Source: Agrobacterium tumefaciens
Lineage (GTDB): Bacteria > Pseudomonadota > Alphaproteobacteria > Rhizobiales > Rhizobiaceae
Reading direction: 5' to 3'
NCBI RefSeq assembly: GCF_013318015.2
Contig: NZ_CP115841.1
Location: 2,294,001 to 2,358,000 of the forward strand
Length of the DNA stretch: 64,000 bases
Part shown: piece by piece, positions 39,307-48,535 of the stretch
Numbering within the stretch: the stretch's first letter is position 1
Layout: the number at the start of each line of letters is the position of its first letter
Notes under the pieces: generated by a model
Database searches by the model: none
What the model saw: only the letters and a program-made list of their open reading frames with translations
What the model was told of the DNA's origin: nothing
Made by a program: the position numbers and the translations under genes

Positions 39307-39684
39307 ATGGCACTTAAAATTCGTCTCGCACGCGGTGGTTCCAAGAAGCGCCCGTACTACCAGATCGTCGTTGCTGACGCCCGTTCGCCCCGCGACGGCC
39401 GTTTCCTGGAGAAGGTCGGTTCCTGGAACCCGATGCTCGCCAAGGACAACCCGCAGCGCATCGAGCTGAAGGCTGACCTCATCAAGGAATGGATCGCCAA
39501 GGGCGCACAGCCGACCGACCGCGTTCTGCGCTTCCTCGCAGAGGCAGGCCTTGCCGATCGCGCCGCTCGCAGCAACCCGGAAAAGGCATTGCCGGGCAAG
39601 CGCGCTCTGGAACGCGTTGCAGAAAAGAAGCAGAAGGCTGAAGACGCAGCTGCTGCCGCAGCAGAAGCTTCTGCTGCAGAATAA
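39307..39684 (+). CDS. rpsP: 30S ribosomal protein S16
   Basis: A 125-residue S16 protein. The family start [23 protein letters not shown] and GSWNPM are clear. The core ends near residue 85, and the remaining 40 residues are an alanine- and lysine/glutamate-rich tail ([19 protein letters not shown]) not found in E. coli S16 (82 residues). ATG 39307 follows AAGGAG. It heads the classic rpsP-rimM-trmD-rplS order, although a terminator hairpin and a dispersed repeat separate it from rimM. Confidence 0.97.
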   Translation: MALKIRLARGGSKKRPYYQIVVADARSPRDGRFLEKVGSWNPMLAKDNPQRIELKADLIKEWIAKGAQPTDRVLRFLAEAGLADRAARSNPEKALPGKRALERVAEKKQKAEDAAAAAAEASAAE

Positions 39685-39704
39685 TCTGCAATAGAATTTT
39701 AGAG

Positions 39705-39740
39705 AACGGGTGGCGTGGTTTTCCATGCCGCCCGTTTTTT
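39705..39740 (+). terminator. Terminator after rpsP
   Basis: A 14-bp stem pairs AACGGGTGGCGTGG with CCATGCCGCCCGTT (two G-U pairs) around TTTT and runs into a stretch of six T. It implies that much rpsP transcription stops before rimM. Confidence 0.85.
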
Positions 39741-39763
39741 GTTTATTTTGGTATCAACAAACT

Positions 39764-39839
39764 TTAGAGCGTCAGGAACTATGCTCTAACGCGTTGGATC
39801 TGCGCATCGTGCCCTGTGAAAATCGATTCCGATTTTCAC
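39764..39839. repeat. Dispersed rhizobial palindromic repeat
   Basis: Two neighbouring hairpins: TTAGAGC (39764-39770) with GCTCTAA (39783-39789), and a perfect 10-bp stem GTGAAAATCG (39816-39825) with CGATTTTCAC (39830-39839) around ATTC. Between them is AACGCGTTGGATCTGCGCAT. I recall very similar blocks (CGCGTTGGAT, then AAATCGATTCCGATTTT) recurring between genes in rhizobial genomes. It lies between the rpsP terminator and rimM, and could hold part of the rimM promoter. Confidence 0.7.
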
Positions 39840-39888
39840 GCTGATGCTGTAAACCAGACGCAACCAACACCAGAAGACGGACGGCCCG

Positions 39889-40455
39889 ATGGCAAAGCTG
39901 GAAAACCCGATACTCATGGCAAAGATCGGCGGCGCACAGGGATTGCGCGGCGAAGTTCGCGTCAGCACCTATACGGACGAACCGATGGCGCTCGGCGATT
40001 ACGGCAATCTGGTCAGCGCCGATGGCCGTGTCTTCGAAATTCTGGAAGTGCGCGAGGGCAAGAATGTGGTTGTCGTCCGCTTCAGGGGTATCAACGACCG
40101 CAATGCAGCGGAAAGCCTGAACGGGCTCGAACTGTTCATCGAACGCGACAATCTGCCGGATGACGAGCTGGACGACGACGAATTTTATTATGCCGACCTC
40201 GAAGGGCTGGAAGCCGTCGATGCCGAAGGCAAAAGCTATGGCGCCGTCAGCGCCGTTTACGATTTCGGCGCAGGCGACCTCCTGGAGCTGAAAGGTGCGG
40301 GCCGCCGTCCCGCCCTCATCCCCTTTTCGGAAGCAGCCGTGCTTGAAATCGATCTGGAGGCGAGACGCATTCTCATCGATCCCATGGCCGCTGGCCTGAT
40401 CGACAATCCGGACGACAAAGACGAAACCGGCGCATCGCCTTTCGGCAAGAAATAA
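39889..40455 (+). CDS. rimM: Ribosome maturation factor RimM
   Basis: A 188-residue 30S assembly factor that binds S19 and helps mature the head domain. The N-terminal RimM domain shows [15 protein letters not shown] near residue 10. The PRC-barrel half includes the [12 protein letters not shown] segment, and the conserved [23 protein letters not shown] lies near the end. The C-terminus ([14 protein letters not shown]) is a short extension. It lies 4 bases upstream of trmD and is co-transcribed with it. Confidence 0.95.
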   Translation: MAKLENPILMAKIGGAQGLRGEVRVSTYTDEPMALGDYGNLVSADGRVFEILEVREGKNVVVVRFRGINDRNAAESLNGLELFIERDNLPDDELDDDEFYYADLEGLEAVDAEGKSYGAVSAVYDFGAGDLLELKGAGRRPALIPFSEAAVLEIDLEARRILIDPMAAGLIDNPDDKDETGASPFGKK

Positions 40456-40459
40456 GGCC

Positions 40460-41149
40460 ATGACGTTCAAGGCTACAGTTCTGACGCTCTACCCGGAAAT
40501 GTTTCCCGGGCATCTCGGATATTCGCTGGCGGGCAAGGCGCTGGAGCGCGAGCAATGGTCGCTTGAGGCCGTGCAGATCCGTGAATTCGCCACCGACAGG
40601 CACAGAAGCGTGGACGACACCCCGGCAGGCGGCGGCGCCGGCATGGTGCTGAAACCCGACATTCTGGCCGCAGCCATCGACCATGTTTCAGATGGAGATA
40701 CGCGACCGCGTCTGCTGATGAGCCCGCGCGGCAGGCCACTGTCGCAGGACCGAGTGCGCGAACTGGCGGCAGGCGACGGCGCGATTATCGTGTGTGGCCG
40801 CTTCGAAGGCGTCGACCAGCGGGTCATAGAGGCGCGCGGGTTGGAGGAAGTGTCGATCGGCGATTACATTCTCTCCGGCGGCGAGCCCGCCGCCCTGACG
40901 CTTCTGGACGCCATTGTCCGCATTCTGCCGGGCGTCATGGGCAACGATCTCTCAGGCGTGCATGAAAGCTTCGAGGGTGGGCTTCTGGAGCATCCGCACT
41001 ACACCCGTCCGCAGGTCTGGGAAGGCCGCGACATCCCAGCCGTTCTCACCTCTGGCAATCACGCCGTCATCGACAAATGGCGGCACGAGCAGGCGCTGGC
41101 GTTGACGAAGGAAAGACGGCCCGACCTGCTGGAAAAGGCCAAGGTTTAA
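40460..41149 (+). CDS. trmD: tRNA (guanine37-N1)-methyltransferase
   Basis: A 229-residue SPOUT methyltransferase that makes m1G37 in tRNAs reading CNN and CGG-type codons, preventing +1 frameshifts. The trefoil-knot AdoMet site is visible in [28 protein letters not shown] and [14 protein letters not shown], and the C-terminal domain has [22 protein letters not shown]. The size is normal. Its stop overlaps by 4 bases the end of the TauE/SafE gene on the other strand, which separates trmD from rplS. Confidence 0.97.
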   Translation: MTFKATVLTLYPEMFPGHLGYSLAGKALEREQWSLEAVQIREFATDRHRSVDDTPAGGGAGMVLKPDILAAAIDHVSDGDTRPRLLMSPRGRPLSQDRVRELAAGDGAIIVCGRFEGVDQRVIEARGLEEVSIGDYILSGGEPAALTLLDAIVRILPGVMGNDLSGVHESFEGGLLEHPHYTRPQVWEGRDIPAVLTSGNHAVIDKWRHEQALALTKERRPDLLEKAKV

Positions 41150-41892
41150 ACCGAGACGAAATAATAGGCCGTCAGCACCAGCCCGACGGCAATGACCAGC
41201 CAGCGGATGATCCACTGCGGCACCCGCCTTGCCGTGTGCACTCCCACATATCCGCCAAGCGCGGCCGCCGGGAACATGATGAGGGCGGCCCACCAGGAAA
41301 CGACGCCGCCGCTGACGAAGATCGTAATGGCGATGATCGCGATCACCACCGAGAGCAGGTTCTTCAGGGCATTCAGATGATGATAGATGCCACCCGAGGT
41401 CATTCCGAGGATGGCCAGCATCATGATGCCCATGCCCGCCCCGAAAAAACCACCATAGATGGAGGCGAGCCCCTGAAAGAAGAGGCTCGGCACATTACCG
41501 GGTGAACGCTCGGCACTGGCCTTCGGTCGCAGCCACGGGCCAGCGGCGAAAACAACGGTTGCGGCCAGAAGCAACCACGGCACGAGCTGGCGGAAGGAGG
41601 GGTTGTCGAGCGACAGGAGCAAAAGCGACCCCGCCAGCCCGCCGACGATGGAGACGGCCGACAGAAGGATCGCCTCGCGCCAGTGGGCGCGGATTTCAGG
41701 CCCGTAGGCGATCACGGAGGTGATGTAACCGGGAAACTGCACGATCGCCGAAGTGGCATTGGCGACAATCGGCGGCAGGCCTGCAAGCGTCATCGCCCCG
41801 AAGGTCAAAAAGGTGCCGCCACCGGCGATCGCATTGACCACGCCAGATAGAAAGCCGGTCGCAAACAGCATCATGATAATAAGTACGGACAT
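41146..41892 (-). CDS. TauE/SafE family sulfite/anion exporter
   Basis: A 248-residue inner-membrane protein with about eight helices of the TauE/SafE (DUF81) family. The N-terminal repeat [22 protein letters not shown] is the family signature, and [14 protein letters not shown] in the second half is its mirror. Members export sulfite, sulfoacetate or related anions; the substrate is not known here. ATG 41892 has GGGAGG ahead, so I prefer it to starts further upstream. It is inserted on the opposite strand within the trmD-rplS order and may be a single-gene transcript. Confidence 0.9.
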   Translation of the reverse strand: MSVLIIMMLFATGFLSGVVNAIAGGGTFLTFGAMTLAGLPPIVANATSAIVQFPGYITSVIAYGPEIRAHWREAILLSAVSIVGGLAGSLLLLSLDNPSFRQLVPWLLLAATVVFAAGPWLRPKASAERSPGNVPSLFFQGLASIYGGFFGAGMGIMMLAILGMTSGGIYHHLNALKNLLSVVIAIIAITIFVSGGVVSWWAALIMFPAAALGGYVGVHTARRVPQWIIRWLVIAVGLVLTAYYFVSV

Positions 41893-42159
41893 GGCCCCTC
41901 CCAAGGTTTCCATGCCATAACCGGGGAAACGCACCTTCGCAACAGCCCGTACGTCGCCCACAATTGATAAAATATTGTCATGAAGGGATGACAAATGGCG
42001 CTGCCTCGTGTATGTGCCCGCGTGGAATTGGGGTTTTCCCCTTTAACCGCAAGCAAAGAATGGCGAACCCGCTCCTGCCGCACGGCATGGTCTGAAGGCA
42101 TTGACCGACAGACGAAACGTTGAGCGCTCTGGCTGTTTCAGAAGAAATCAGAGGTTAAC

Positions 42160-42699
42160 ATGACCAATATCATTCAGCAGCTGGAAGCCGAACAGGCTGC
42201 CAAGATCGAAGCAAAGCGCACCCTGCCTGAGTTTTCTCCGGGCGACACGCTGCGCGTCAACGTGCGCGTTACCGAAGGTAACCGTACCCGCGTTCAGGCT
42301 TACGAAGGCGTTTGCATCGCCCGTTCCGGCGGCGGCCTTTCCGAGAGCTTCACCGTTCGCAAGATCTCCTACGGCGAAGGCGTCGAGCGCGTATTCCCGA
42401 TCTACTCCCCGCTGGTCGAAGGCGTTGAAATCGTTCGCCGTGGTAAGGTTCGCCGCGCGAAGCTCTACTACCTGCGCGATCGTCGCGGCAAGGCTGCCCG
42501 TATCGTTGAAAACACCGGTACGCGCGCCCGCAAGCTGAACGAATCCGAGCGCCAGGCAGTCGCCGAAGAAAAGGCACGTCTGGAAGCTGAAAAGGTAGCA
42601 GCAGCACAGGCTCTCGCCGCCGAAAAGGCAGCAGCCGAAGCAGCAGAAGCCAAGGCAGCAGAAGAAGCAGCAAAGGCTGCGGAAACTGCAGCGGAATAA
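42160..42699 (+). CDS. rplS: 50S ribosomal protein L19
   Basis: A 179-residue L19 protein. The core is standard ([35 protein letters not shown], then [15 protein letters not shown] and [18 protein letters not shown]). After about residue 120 comes a 60-residue tail of Ala, Glu and Lys that should form a long charged helix; E. coli L19 has 115 residues. It ends with a clear terminator. It is separated from trmD by the TauE/SafE gene, so it needs its own promoter. Confidence 0.97.
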   Translation: MTNIIQQLEAEQAAKIEAKRTLPEFSPGDTLRVNVRVTEGNRTRVQAYEGVCIARSGGGLSESFTVRKISYGEGVERVFPIYSPLVEGVEIVRRGKVRRAKLYYLRDRRGKAARIVENTGTRARKLNESERQAVAEEKARLEAEKVAAAQALAAEKAAAEAAEAKAAEEAAKAAETAAE

Positions 42700-42726
42700 G
42701 ATTTCCATTTTGATGGATTTACGGAG

Positions 42727-42752
42727 AAGGCGGTCTTTGGACCGCCTTTTTT
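42727..42752 (+). terminator. Terminator of rplS
   Basis: A perfect 9-bp stem, AAGGCGGTC with GACCGCCTT around TTTG, ending in a run of six T (42747-42752). Confidence 0.93.
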
Positions 42753-42948
42753 GTTGCATCGATGCGCCATAACACTCTGGTGGGCGACATAGCGTCACGT
42801 CCAGCCTTCGACCCCATCTCCGTATCGACAGATCAAGATCAAAGTCGTATTGCTACTTATCTCTTTGCCTAATTTATTTAGAACATTCTCTAATAGCATT
42901 GCCTAGTTTCACTTATTGTGCAATTTTCGCGCAGTTTTAGGTGTTGAT

Positions 42949-44685
42949 ATGTTTTTTTTTAATTCTTTTTTAACAAAAAATAAGCGCGCTTTCTTCGCTG
43001 TCGGCCTTGCCAGCGCACTCATGAATATTCTCAACCTTTCCGGCTCCCTTTTCATGCTGGAGGTTTATGACCGGATTCTGCCGAGCAAGAGTATTCCTTC
43101 TCTTGTCGCTCTCGTTGTTCTGCTGGTTATTCTCTATGCCTTTCTCGTCGGGTTCGATGCTCTGCGCGGCAGGATATTGGCTCGCATCTCGGACAATATG
43201 GACGACGAGCTCAATCAGAAGCTCTTCAGGGCATCAATCAGCGCACCACTTGCCGCCTACGGCAAGGTAGACGGGCTGCAGATCGTCGGCGATCTCGATC
43301 AGATACGTCAATTCCTGTCCGGGCCGGGACCAGCAGCTTTCTTTGATATTCCCTGGCTGCCCATCTATCTGCTGATCTGTTTTGCCTTGCATCCCTGGAT
43401 CGGTTTTGCCGTGCTTGGCGGCGCCCTGGTCCTTGTCGTGCTGACGCTCATAACCAACTGGCTGACCGAAAGGGCGACCAAACAGGCCTACACCGTGCGC
43501 GGACAGAGAAATGCACTCGTCGGCAGCAGCCAGCGCAACATCGAGTCCATAAGAACCATGGGCATGATGAATGCGGTGACGTCGATGTGGGACGATCTGC
43601 ACTCCAAGTATCGCGCCGTCACACTCTCGACGTCGGACACGGCGGGCATGCTCGCCGCAATTTCCCGAACATTCCGCCTTTTGTTACAGTCGGGTGTGAT
43701 GGCAATCGGCGCCCTGCTGGTTATCGAGGGGCATGCGTCAGCGGGTAGCATCATCGCAGGCTCCATCCTCTCGGCCAAAGCGCTGGGCCCTGTCGAACAC
43801 GCAATTGCAAACTGGCGCAGCTTCATGACTGCGAGACAGGGCTGGAAACGCATCAACGAGTTTCTTGAACTCGTACCGGAACCCGCACAGCCGCTTTCCC
43901 TGCCGCCACCGAAATATACCGTTGCCATCGATCGCGTGACCGGCGGTCCGCCCAATGGTGCGCGAGATACCGTGGCCGATATTTCCTTCACGTTGAACGC
44001 GGGCGATGGCCTTGGCATCATTGGGCCGAGCGCTTCCGGTAAATCCACGCTGGCACGTTTGATAACCGGTATCTGGCCCTATGAGCGCGGCTCCGTGCGC
44101 TTCGATGGGGCCGCACTGAACCAGTGGGATTTCGAGGTTCTCGGTAAATCCATCGGATACATGCCCCAGCAGGTGGAGCTGATGCCAGGCACGGTCGCAC
44201 AAAATATCGCGCGCTTCGACCGTGACGCAACGGCGGAAGCCATCGTTTCGGCAGCCAAGGCCGCTCAGGTTCATGATCTCATCCTGAACCTGCCCAACGG
44301 TTACGACACCTATATCGGCGACCGTGGAGAGGCATTGTCAGGCGGGCAAAAACAGCGCATCGGCCTGGCGCGGGCACTTTTCGGTGAGCCCTTCTTTGTC
44401 ATCCTCGATGAGCCGAACTCCAATCTGGACAGCGAAGGCGAGGCAGCCTTGCGCAACGCCATTGGCGACATAAGGGCGCGGGGCGGCATCGTGGTCGTCA
44501 TTGCCCATCGTCCGAGCGCCATCGAAAGCGTCAATCTTGTGATGGTGATGAGCAACGGCCGCATGCTTCGCTTCGGCACCAAGGAAGAGGTGCTTGCGCA
44601 AATCCTGCGTCAAAATATTCGCCAGGTGCCGGAAACAGAAGAAGAAGTACGCAAGCTGGAAAGCCGGGTGGGTGAAAATGGTTGA
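42949..44685 (+). CDS. Type I secretion system permease/ATPase
   Basis: A 578-residue ABC exporter subunit of a type I secretion system (PrsD/HlyB/AprD class). There is no N-terminal peptidase domain; it starts with MFFFNSFLTKNKRAFF and goes straight into the transmembrane domain (residues 15-300, SALMNILNLSGSLFMLEVYDRILPS is typical). The ATPase domain shows Walker A GPSASGKST near residue 364, signature LSGGQKQRIGLARAL and Walker B FVILDEPNSNLD. It overlaps the HlyD-type gene by 8 bases. An RTX-like protein two genes on is the expected cargo. No outer-membrane channel is encoded here, so a TolC elsewhere is implied. Confidence 0.93.
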   Translation: MFFFNSFLTKNKRAFFAVGLASALMNILNLSGSLFMLEVYDRILPSKSIPSLVALVVLLVILYAFLVGFDALRGRILARISDNMDDELNQKLFRASISAPLAAYGKVDGLQIVGDLDQIRQFLSGPGPAAFFDIPWLPIYLLICFALHPWIGFAVLGGALVLVVLTLITNWLTERATKQAYTVRGQRNALVGSSQRNIESIRTMGMMNAVTSMWDDLHSKYRAVTLSTSDTAGMLAAISRTFRLLLQSGVMAIGALLVIEGHASAGSIIAGSILSAKALGPVEHAIANWRSFMTARQGWKRINEFLELVPEPAQPLSLPPPKYTVAIDRVTGGPPNGARDTVADISFTLNAGDGLGIIGPSASGKSTLARLITGIWPYERGSVRFDGAALNQWDFEVLGKSIGYMPQQVELMPGTVAQNIARFDRDATAEAIVSAAKAAQVHDLILNLPNGYDTYIGDRGEALSGGQKQRIGLARALFGEPFFVILDEPNSNLDSEGEAALRNAIGDIRARGGIVVVIAHRPSAIESVNLVMVMSNGRMLRFGTKEEVLAQILRQNIRQVPETEEEVRKLESRVGENG

Positions 44686-45991
44686 GGGAGAAAAAACCGG
44701 CGTGACGAAAACATCTATCGTCAAACACTCAACCGCCGTAGTCGTTCTTGCTGCCGGCCTTCTTTTCGGCCTGGGTGGCTGGGCGGCTCTCGCGAAGCTT
44801 TCGGGGGCGGTCGTCGCCACGGGCCGGGTCGTTGTCGAAGGCAACTCCAAGAAAATTCAGCACCTTTCCGGCGGTATTGTCAGCCAGATCAATGTTGCGG
44901 AAGGTGACACGGTGGAGGCCGGTCAGGTTTTGCTGCGGCTGAGTGGCACGATCGTTCAGGCAAACCTGTCCATTGTCGAAAATACGCTCGCGCAGCTTTA
45001 TGCACGCCGTGCGCGTCTGCGTGCCGAAATCTCCGACGCCACCTCTTTCACAACGCCGGAAGATCTGGCCGTCTTGACCAATTCGAAGGCTGCCAAAACA
45101 TTCATCGACAGTGAGCAGAACCTTTTCAACAGCCGTCGCAGTGCACTGATTGGCATGAAGAAGCAATTGGTAACGCGCAAGGATCAGCTAGCCGATGAAG
45201 CGCGGGGCATGGACGTGCAGATTGAGGCAACCAACAATGAACTTGCTATCGTAAGGGAAGACGTCTCAAAGACACGGGAGCTATATGCCAAGGGGCTGGT
45301 AACGCTTCAGCGCCTCAACCTTCTCAAGCGCCAGCTTTCCAATCTCGAAGGTCAGCAGGGCCAGTATATGGCCGCGCGTGCGCAGACGGTAGGCAAGCTG
45401 AGCGAAATGGACTTGCAGTCGCTTCAGCTTGACGAGGACCGCAAGTCCGAGGTCACAAAAGATCTGACGTCTATCGAAGCCACCGTTGCGGAATACGAGG
45501 AACGGCTTGCGGCAACACGCGACCAGCTCGACCGCCTCGATATTCGCTCGCCGATTGCGGGGCGTATCTACCAGCTGTCGGTACACAACATAAACGGCGT
45601 CATCCAGCCGGGCGAAGTGCTTATGCTGGTGGTGCCGGCAAAGGAAGATCTTGCAATCGACGCCAATGTTCTTCCAAACGACATAGACCAGATCTATGTC
45701 GGGCAGCCAGTGACCATTCGCTTCACGGCTTTCAATCAGAGCACGACGCCGGATGTAAGCGCTGAAGTCGCAGTCGTCGCCCCGGACTTGCAGACAGATT
45801 CCCGAAGCGGGGCGTCATTTTACGCACTGCGCATCAAGCCGAGCAAAACTGGAATGGACCATATACCAGGTGGACGGTTGTATCCGGGCATGCCGGCCGA
45901 AGTCTTCATACAGACAAGCGAAAGAAGCGTTCTTTCCTATTTTGTCAAACCGTTCCAGGACAGGCTTAGAAAGACGTTCCTGCAGGAATAA
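44678..45991 (+). CDS. HlyD-family type I secretion adaptor
   Basis: A 437-residue membrane-fusion protein linking the exporter to the outer-membrane channel. One N-terminal helix (TAVVVLAAGLLFGLGGWAALA) is followed by a lipoyl half (VEGNSKKIQHLSGGIVSQINVAEGD). A long coiled coil follows (residues about 90-290), then the second lipoyl half and a beta-barrel (LDIRSPIAGRIYQLSVHN). ATG 44678 lies inside the end of the ATPase gene, so the two are coupled. The length and order match PrsE/AprE-type adaptors. Confidence 0.93.
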   Translation: MVEGEKTGVTKTSIVKHSTAVVVLAAGLLFGLGGWAALAKLSGAVVATGRVVVEGNSKKIQHLSGGIVSQINVAEGDTVEAGQVLLRLSGTIVQANLSIVENTLAQLYARRARLRAEISDATSFTTPEDLAVLTNSKAAKTFIDSEQNLFNSRRSALIGMKKQLVTRKDQLADEARGMDVQIEATNNELAIVREDVSKTRELYAKGLVTLQRLNLLKRQLSNLEGQQGQYMAARAQTVGKLSEMDLQSLQLDEDRKSEVTKDLTSIEATVAEYEERLAATRDQLDRLDIRSPIAGRIYQLSVHNINGVIQPGEVLMLVVPAKEDLAIDANVLPNDIDQIYVGQPVTIRFTAFNQSTTPDVSAEVAVVAPDLQTDSRSGASFYALRIKPSKTGMDHIPGGRLYPGMPAEVFIQTSERSVLSYFVKPFQDRLRKTFLQE

Positions 45992-46171
45992 AAGACTTTC
46001 ATTACATGCTTTCTTAGAAACGATTCGCAAATACACCAAGAGCGAGAATTTTTCCAAAAAAAACAATTTCTCATATTGTCTTGCCATTTATAATGTACTA
46101 ATTATCACCCGCAATATTTATTAAATTTAATTTCGATACATCGAATTCTCAAAAATTTATAGGAGAGTAAA
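45992..46171 (+). promoter_or_regulatory. AT-rich spacer with candidate promoter before the RTX-like gene
   Basis: A 180-base AT-rich spacer, unlike the G+C-rich genes around it. TATAAT at 46089-46094 is a consensus -10 box, but no good -35 lies 17 bases before it. GGAGAG precedes the ATG at 46172. Separate expression of the secreted protein from its transporter genes is suggested only. Confidence 0.4.
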
Positions 46172-47134
46172 ATGGCGTTAAAAGTAACTTTTGGTAATGG
46201 CGGCGCGGCATCGGTTTCGTCGCTCACCAGCCTGATCGATCAGGAAGCATATAAGCTCCTCACGGAATCCACAGCACAGGTCAAAAACGGCTCTACGCTC
46301 GATTCGGGCGCTGTCAGCGTTGGCGCTGTGGCGGTTGCCGGTACCGGTGCTGGTGGCACTGTCGATGTCGGCTACGACCCCAACGCAAACGGCTTCACAT
46401 TTGACGTATCCTCGGCATGGAATTCGGTGAAGAACGCTCTCGCCCAGTCTGACACCTCTGAAAACCTTAAGTTCAAGGATTTCGTACAGGTAGACGTTCA
46501 CCTCGGCGGCACCGGTTCGTCCACCGTTGAAGTTCTCAATGCCAAGCGCGGTAACATCACGACCGGCGCAGGCAACGACACGGTTACCGTATCTGTCGTT
46601 TCGAACGAAAAGACCTGGGTCAACAATTTCAACATCGACACCGGCGCAGGCAACGACACGATCACCGTCAAGGCCGGCGCTGCCTTCAATGACACGTCGG
46701 CTGCGGGCACGGGCGGTCTTGCCGCCAATACCGGCGCTGTGAATGGTGGTGCTGGTATCACCGACGGCAGCTACACCTCCGTCAAGATCGATGCCGGTGC
46801 GGGTAACGACTCTATCGACCTGAGCGGTGTAAAGCTCGCTTCGTCGCTGGTCACCGGTGGCAAGGGCATCGACCACATCATCGCAAGCGGTGGCGCCGAT
46901 ACCTTCGTCTTCAATCTGGGTGACATGGCGAAGAGCTTTGCCACAGATACCATCGAAGGCTTCAACGCCTCCATGGACAAGCTCAAGCTGGTCGGTACAG
47001 TGATCGATAACTGGGCGGTTTCGACCTTTGATAACGATACCGTCCTCAGCTACAACGTTACTGGCGAGCACAAGGGTGAGAAGATCATTCTCTCCGGCGT
47101 TCACCTGACTGGCAGCGATTGGTTCACGGCGTAA
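46172..47134 (+). CDS. RTX-like secreted protein, likely type I cargo
   Basis: A 320-residue acidic, Gly/Ala/Asp/Thr-rich protein with one Trp-rich end (GSDWFTA) and no signal peptide. RTX-type nonapeptides are visible: TGAGNDTVTV (131-140), DTGAGNDTITV (156-166), DAGAGNDSIDL (207-217), TGGKGIDHIIA (228-238) and SGGADTFVFNL (239-249), the last like the final repeat before a serralysin-type secretion signal. DTIEGFNASMDKLKLVG follows, as in many type I substrates. No catalytic motif is seen in residues 1-125. It follows a type I ATPase and adaptor and ends at a perfect terminator. Its activity is unknown; a calcium-folded structural or adhesive role is a guess. Confidence 0.82.
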   Translation: MALKVTFGNGGAASVSSLTSLIDQEAYKLLTESTAQVKNGSTLDSGAVSVGAVAVAGTGAGGTVDVGYDPNANGFTFDVSSAWNSVKNALAQSDTSENLKFKDFVQVDVHLGGTGSSTVEVLNAKRGNITTGAGNDTVTVSVVSNEKTWVNNFNIDTGAGNDTITVKAGAAFNDTSAAGTGGLAANTGAVNGGAGITDGSYTSVKIDAGAGNDSIDLSGVKLASSLVTGGKGIDHIIASGGADTFVFNLGDMAKSFATDTIEGFNASMDKLKLVGTVIDNWAVSTFDNDTVLSYNVTGEHKGEKIILSGVHLTGSDWFTA

Positions 47135-47175
47135 TTTCTCTCGAAGAGAATTTCATCGGTTACCGTTTAAATGTA

Positions 47176-47209
47176 TCATGGCCCGGACATATCCGGGCCA
47201 TGATTTTTT
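47176..47209 (+). terminator. Perfect terminator after the RTX-like gene
   Basis: A 12-bp perfect stem, TCATGGCCCGGA with TCCGGGCCATGA around CATA, followed by TTTTTT (47104+100 to 47209). The strength fits a highly expressed single product. Confidence 0.93.
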
Positions 47210-47257
47210 ACATATGCGGCGGTTCGGAAATTATGCCGGCTGCCACTATCTTGCAGA

Positions 47258-48535
47258 TCAGGCGGCCTCGGCCTGATTGCCCATTTTTCGCGCCGCGATG
47301 ATGACGAGCACACCTGCCAGCGCAAGGCAGAAGGCAAGGAAGAACATCGGCGCAATCGTGCTGCCGGTCTGGTCCTTGATCCAAGGCACCACGTTCTGCG
47401 CCACGAAACCACCGAGATTGCCGACGGAATTAATGGCGGCGATGCCGGCAGCGGCACCGGCTCCCTTGAGGAAGCGGCCGGGCAGGCTCCAGAACACCGG
47501 CTGGCCAGCAAAAATGCCCGCAGCGGCGATGCAAAGGAAGGCGAACTGCAATACCGGATCGCTGAGCAGCGCCGACATCAGCAGGCAAAACGCGCCGACG
47601 AAGGCAGGGCCGACGATATAAGGCGTTTTGTTTTTTGCCTTGTCAGCCGCCAGGGGCACGACGAAGAGAGCGACGGCCACGATCACCCAGGGGATGATGT
47701 TGATGAAGCCATTGGCGGTGTTGGAAACGCCGAAGCTCTTTACGATCGTCGGCAGCCAGTAGCTGAGACCATAGGCCGCCAGCGGAAAGCCGACATAGCA
47801 AAGCGCCATGAACAGCACGCGCGGATTGATCAGCGCCTTGAAGCCGTCCTCCGCATGCTCTTCCATGCCCTTGTTTTCTTCGGCCAGGCGGTTCTTCAAC
47901 CAGTCCTTCTCGGCCTGCGTCAGGAACTTCGCCTTTTCCGGCGTATCGTCCAGATAGAAGAAGGTAACGATACCGGCGATCACGGCGGGAATACCCGTCG
48001 CCAGGAACACCCATTCCCAGCCGGCATAACCGAGGAAACCATCGAGATCGAGCAGCATGCCGCCAAGCGGTGCGCCGATGGCATTGGCAAGCGCACTGAA
48101 GATCATGAACAAGCCGATCATGCGGCCGCGATAATCGCGCGGGAACCACAGCGTCATCAGGAACAGCACGCCCGGGAAGAAACCGGCCTCGCAAAGCCCG
48201 AGCAGGAAGCGCAGGATGTAGAACATCGTCGCATTCTGCGTGTAGGCAAGCGCGATGGTGACGGCACCCCAGGACACCAGAATGCGGGCGAACCATTTGC
48301 TGGCGCCGAAACGGTTGAGGAAAAGGTTGCTCGGAACCTCAAAGAGGAAATAGCCGATGAAGAACAGCGAAGCGCCAAGTCCGTAGGCATATTCGCTGAG
48401 GCTCAGCGCATCGACCATCTGCAGCTTGGCATAGCTGACATTCTGCCGGTCGATATAGGCGATGAGATAGAGAAGGCCAAGAAACGGCATCAGCCGCCAG
48501 GTGATCTTCGAGATTAGGGATTTTTCCGATACCAT
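47258..48535 (-). CDS. MFS transporter, anion:cation symporter (ACS) family
   Basis: A 425-residue, 12-helix transporter of the ACS (phthalate/tartrate/hexuronate) group. The family start (ITWRLMPFLGLLYLIAYIDRQNVSYAKLQM) and the motif LGLCEAGFFPGVLFLMTLWFPRDYRGRM are clear. Members import organic acids such as tartrate, phthalate or glucarate with protons or sodium; the substrate is not predictable here. ATG 48535 has GGGAGGG ahead and gives the normal N-terminus. A 12-bp inverted repeat upstream is a candidate operator. Confidence 0.92.
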   Translation of the reverse strand: MVSEKSLISKITWRLMPFLGLLYLIAYIDRQNVSYAKLQMVDALSLSEYAYGLGASLFFIGYFLFEVPSNLFLNRFGASKWFARILVSWGAVTIALAYTQNATMFYILRFLLGLCEAGFFPGVLFLMTLWFPRDYRGRMIGLFMIFSALANAIGAPLGGMLLDLDGFLGYAGWEWVFLATGIPAVIAGIVTFFYLDDTPEKAKFLTQAEKDWLKNRLAEENKGMEEHAEDGFKALINPRVLFMALCYVGFPLAAYGLSYWLPTIVKSFGVSNTANGFINIIPWVIVAVALFVVPLAADKAKNKTPYIVGPAFVGAFCLLMSALLSDPVLQFAFLCIAAAGIFAGQPVFWSLPGRFLKGAGAAAGIAAINSVGNLGGFVAQNVVPWIKDQTGSTIAPMFFLAFCLALAGVLVIIAARKMGNQAEAA

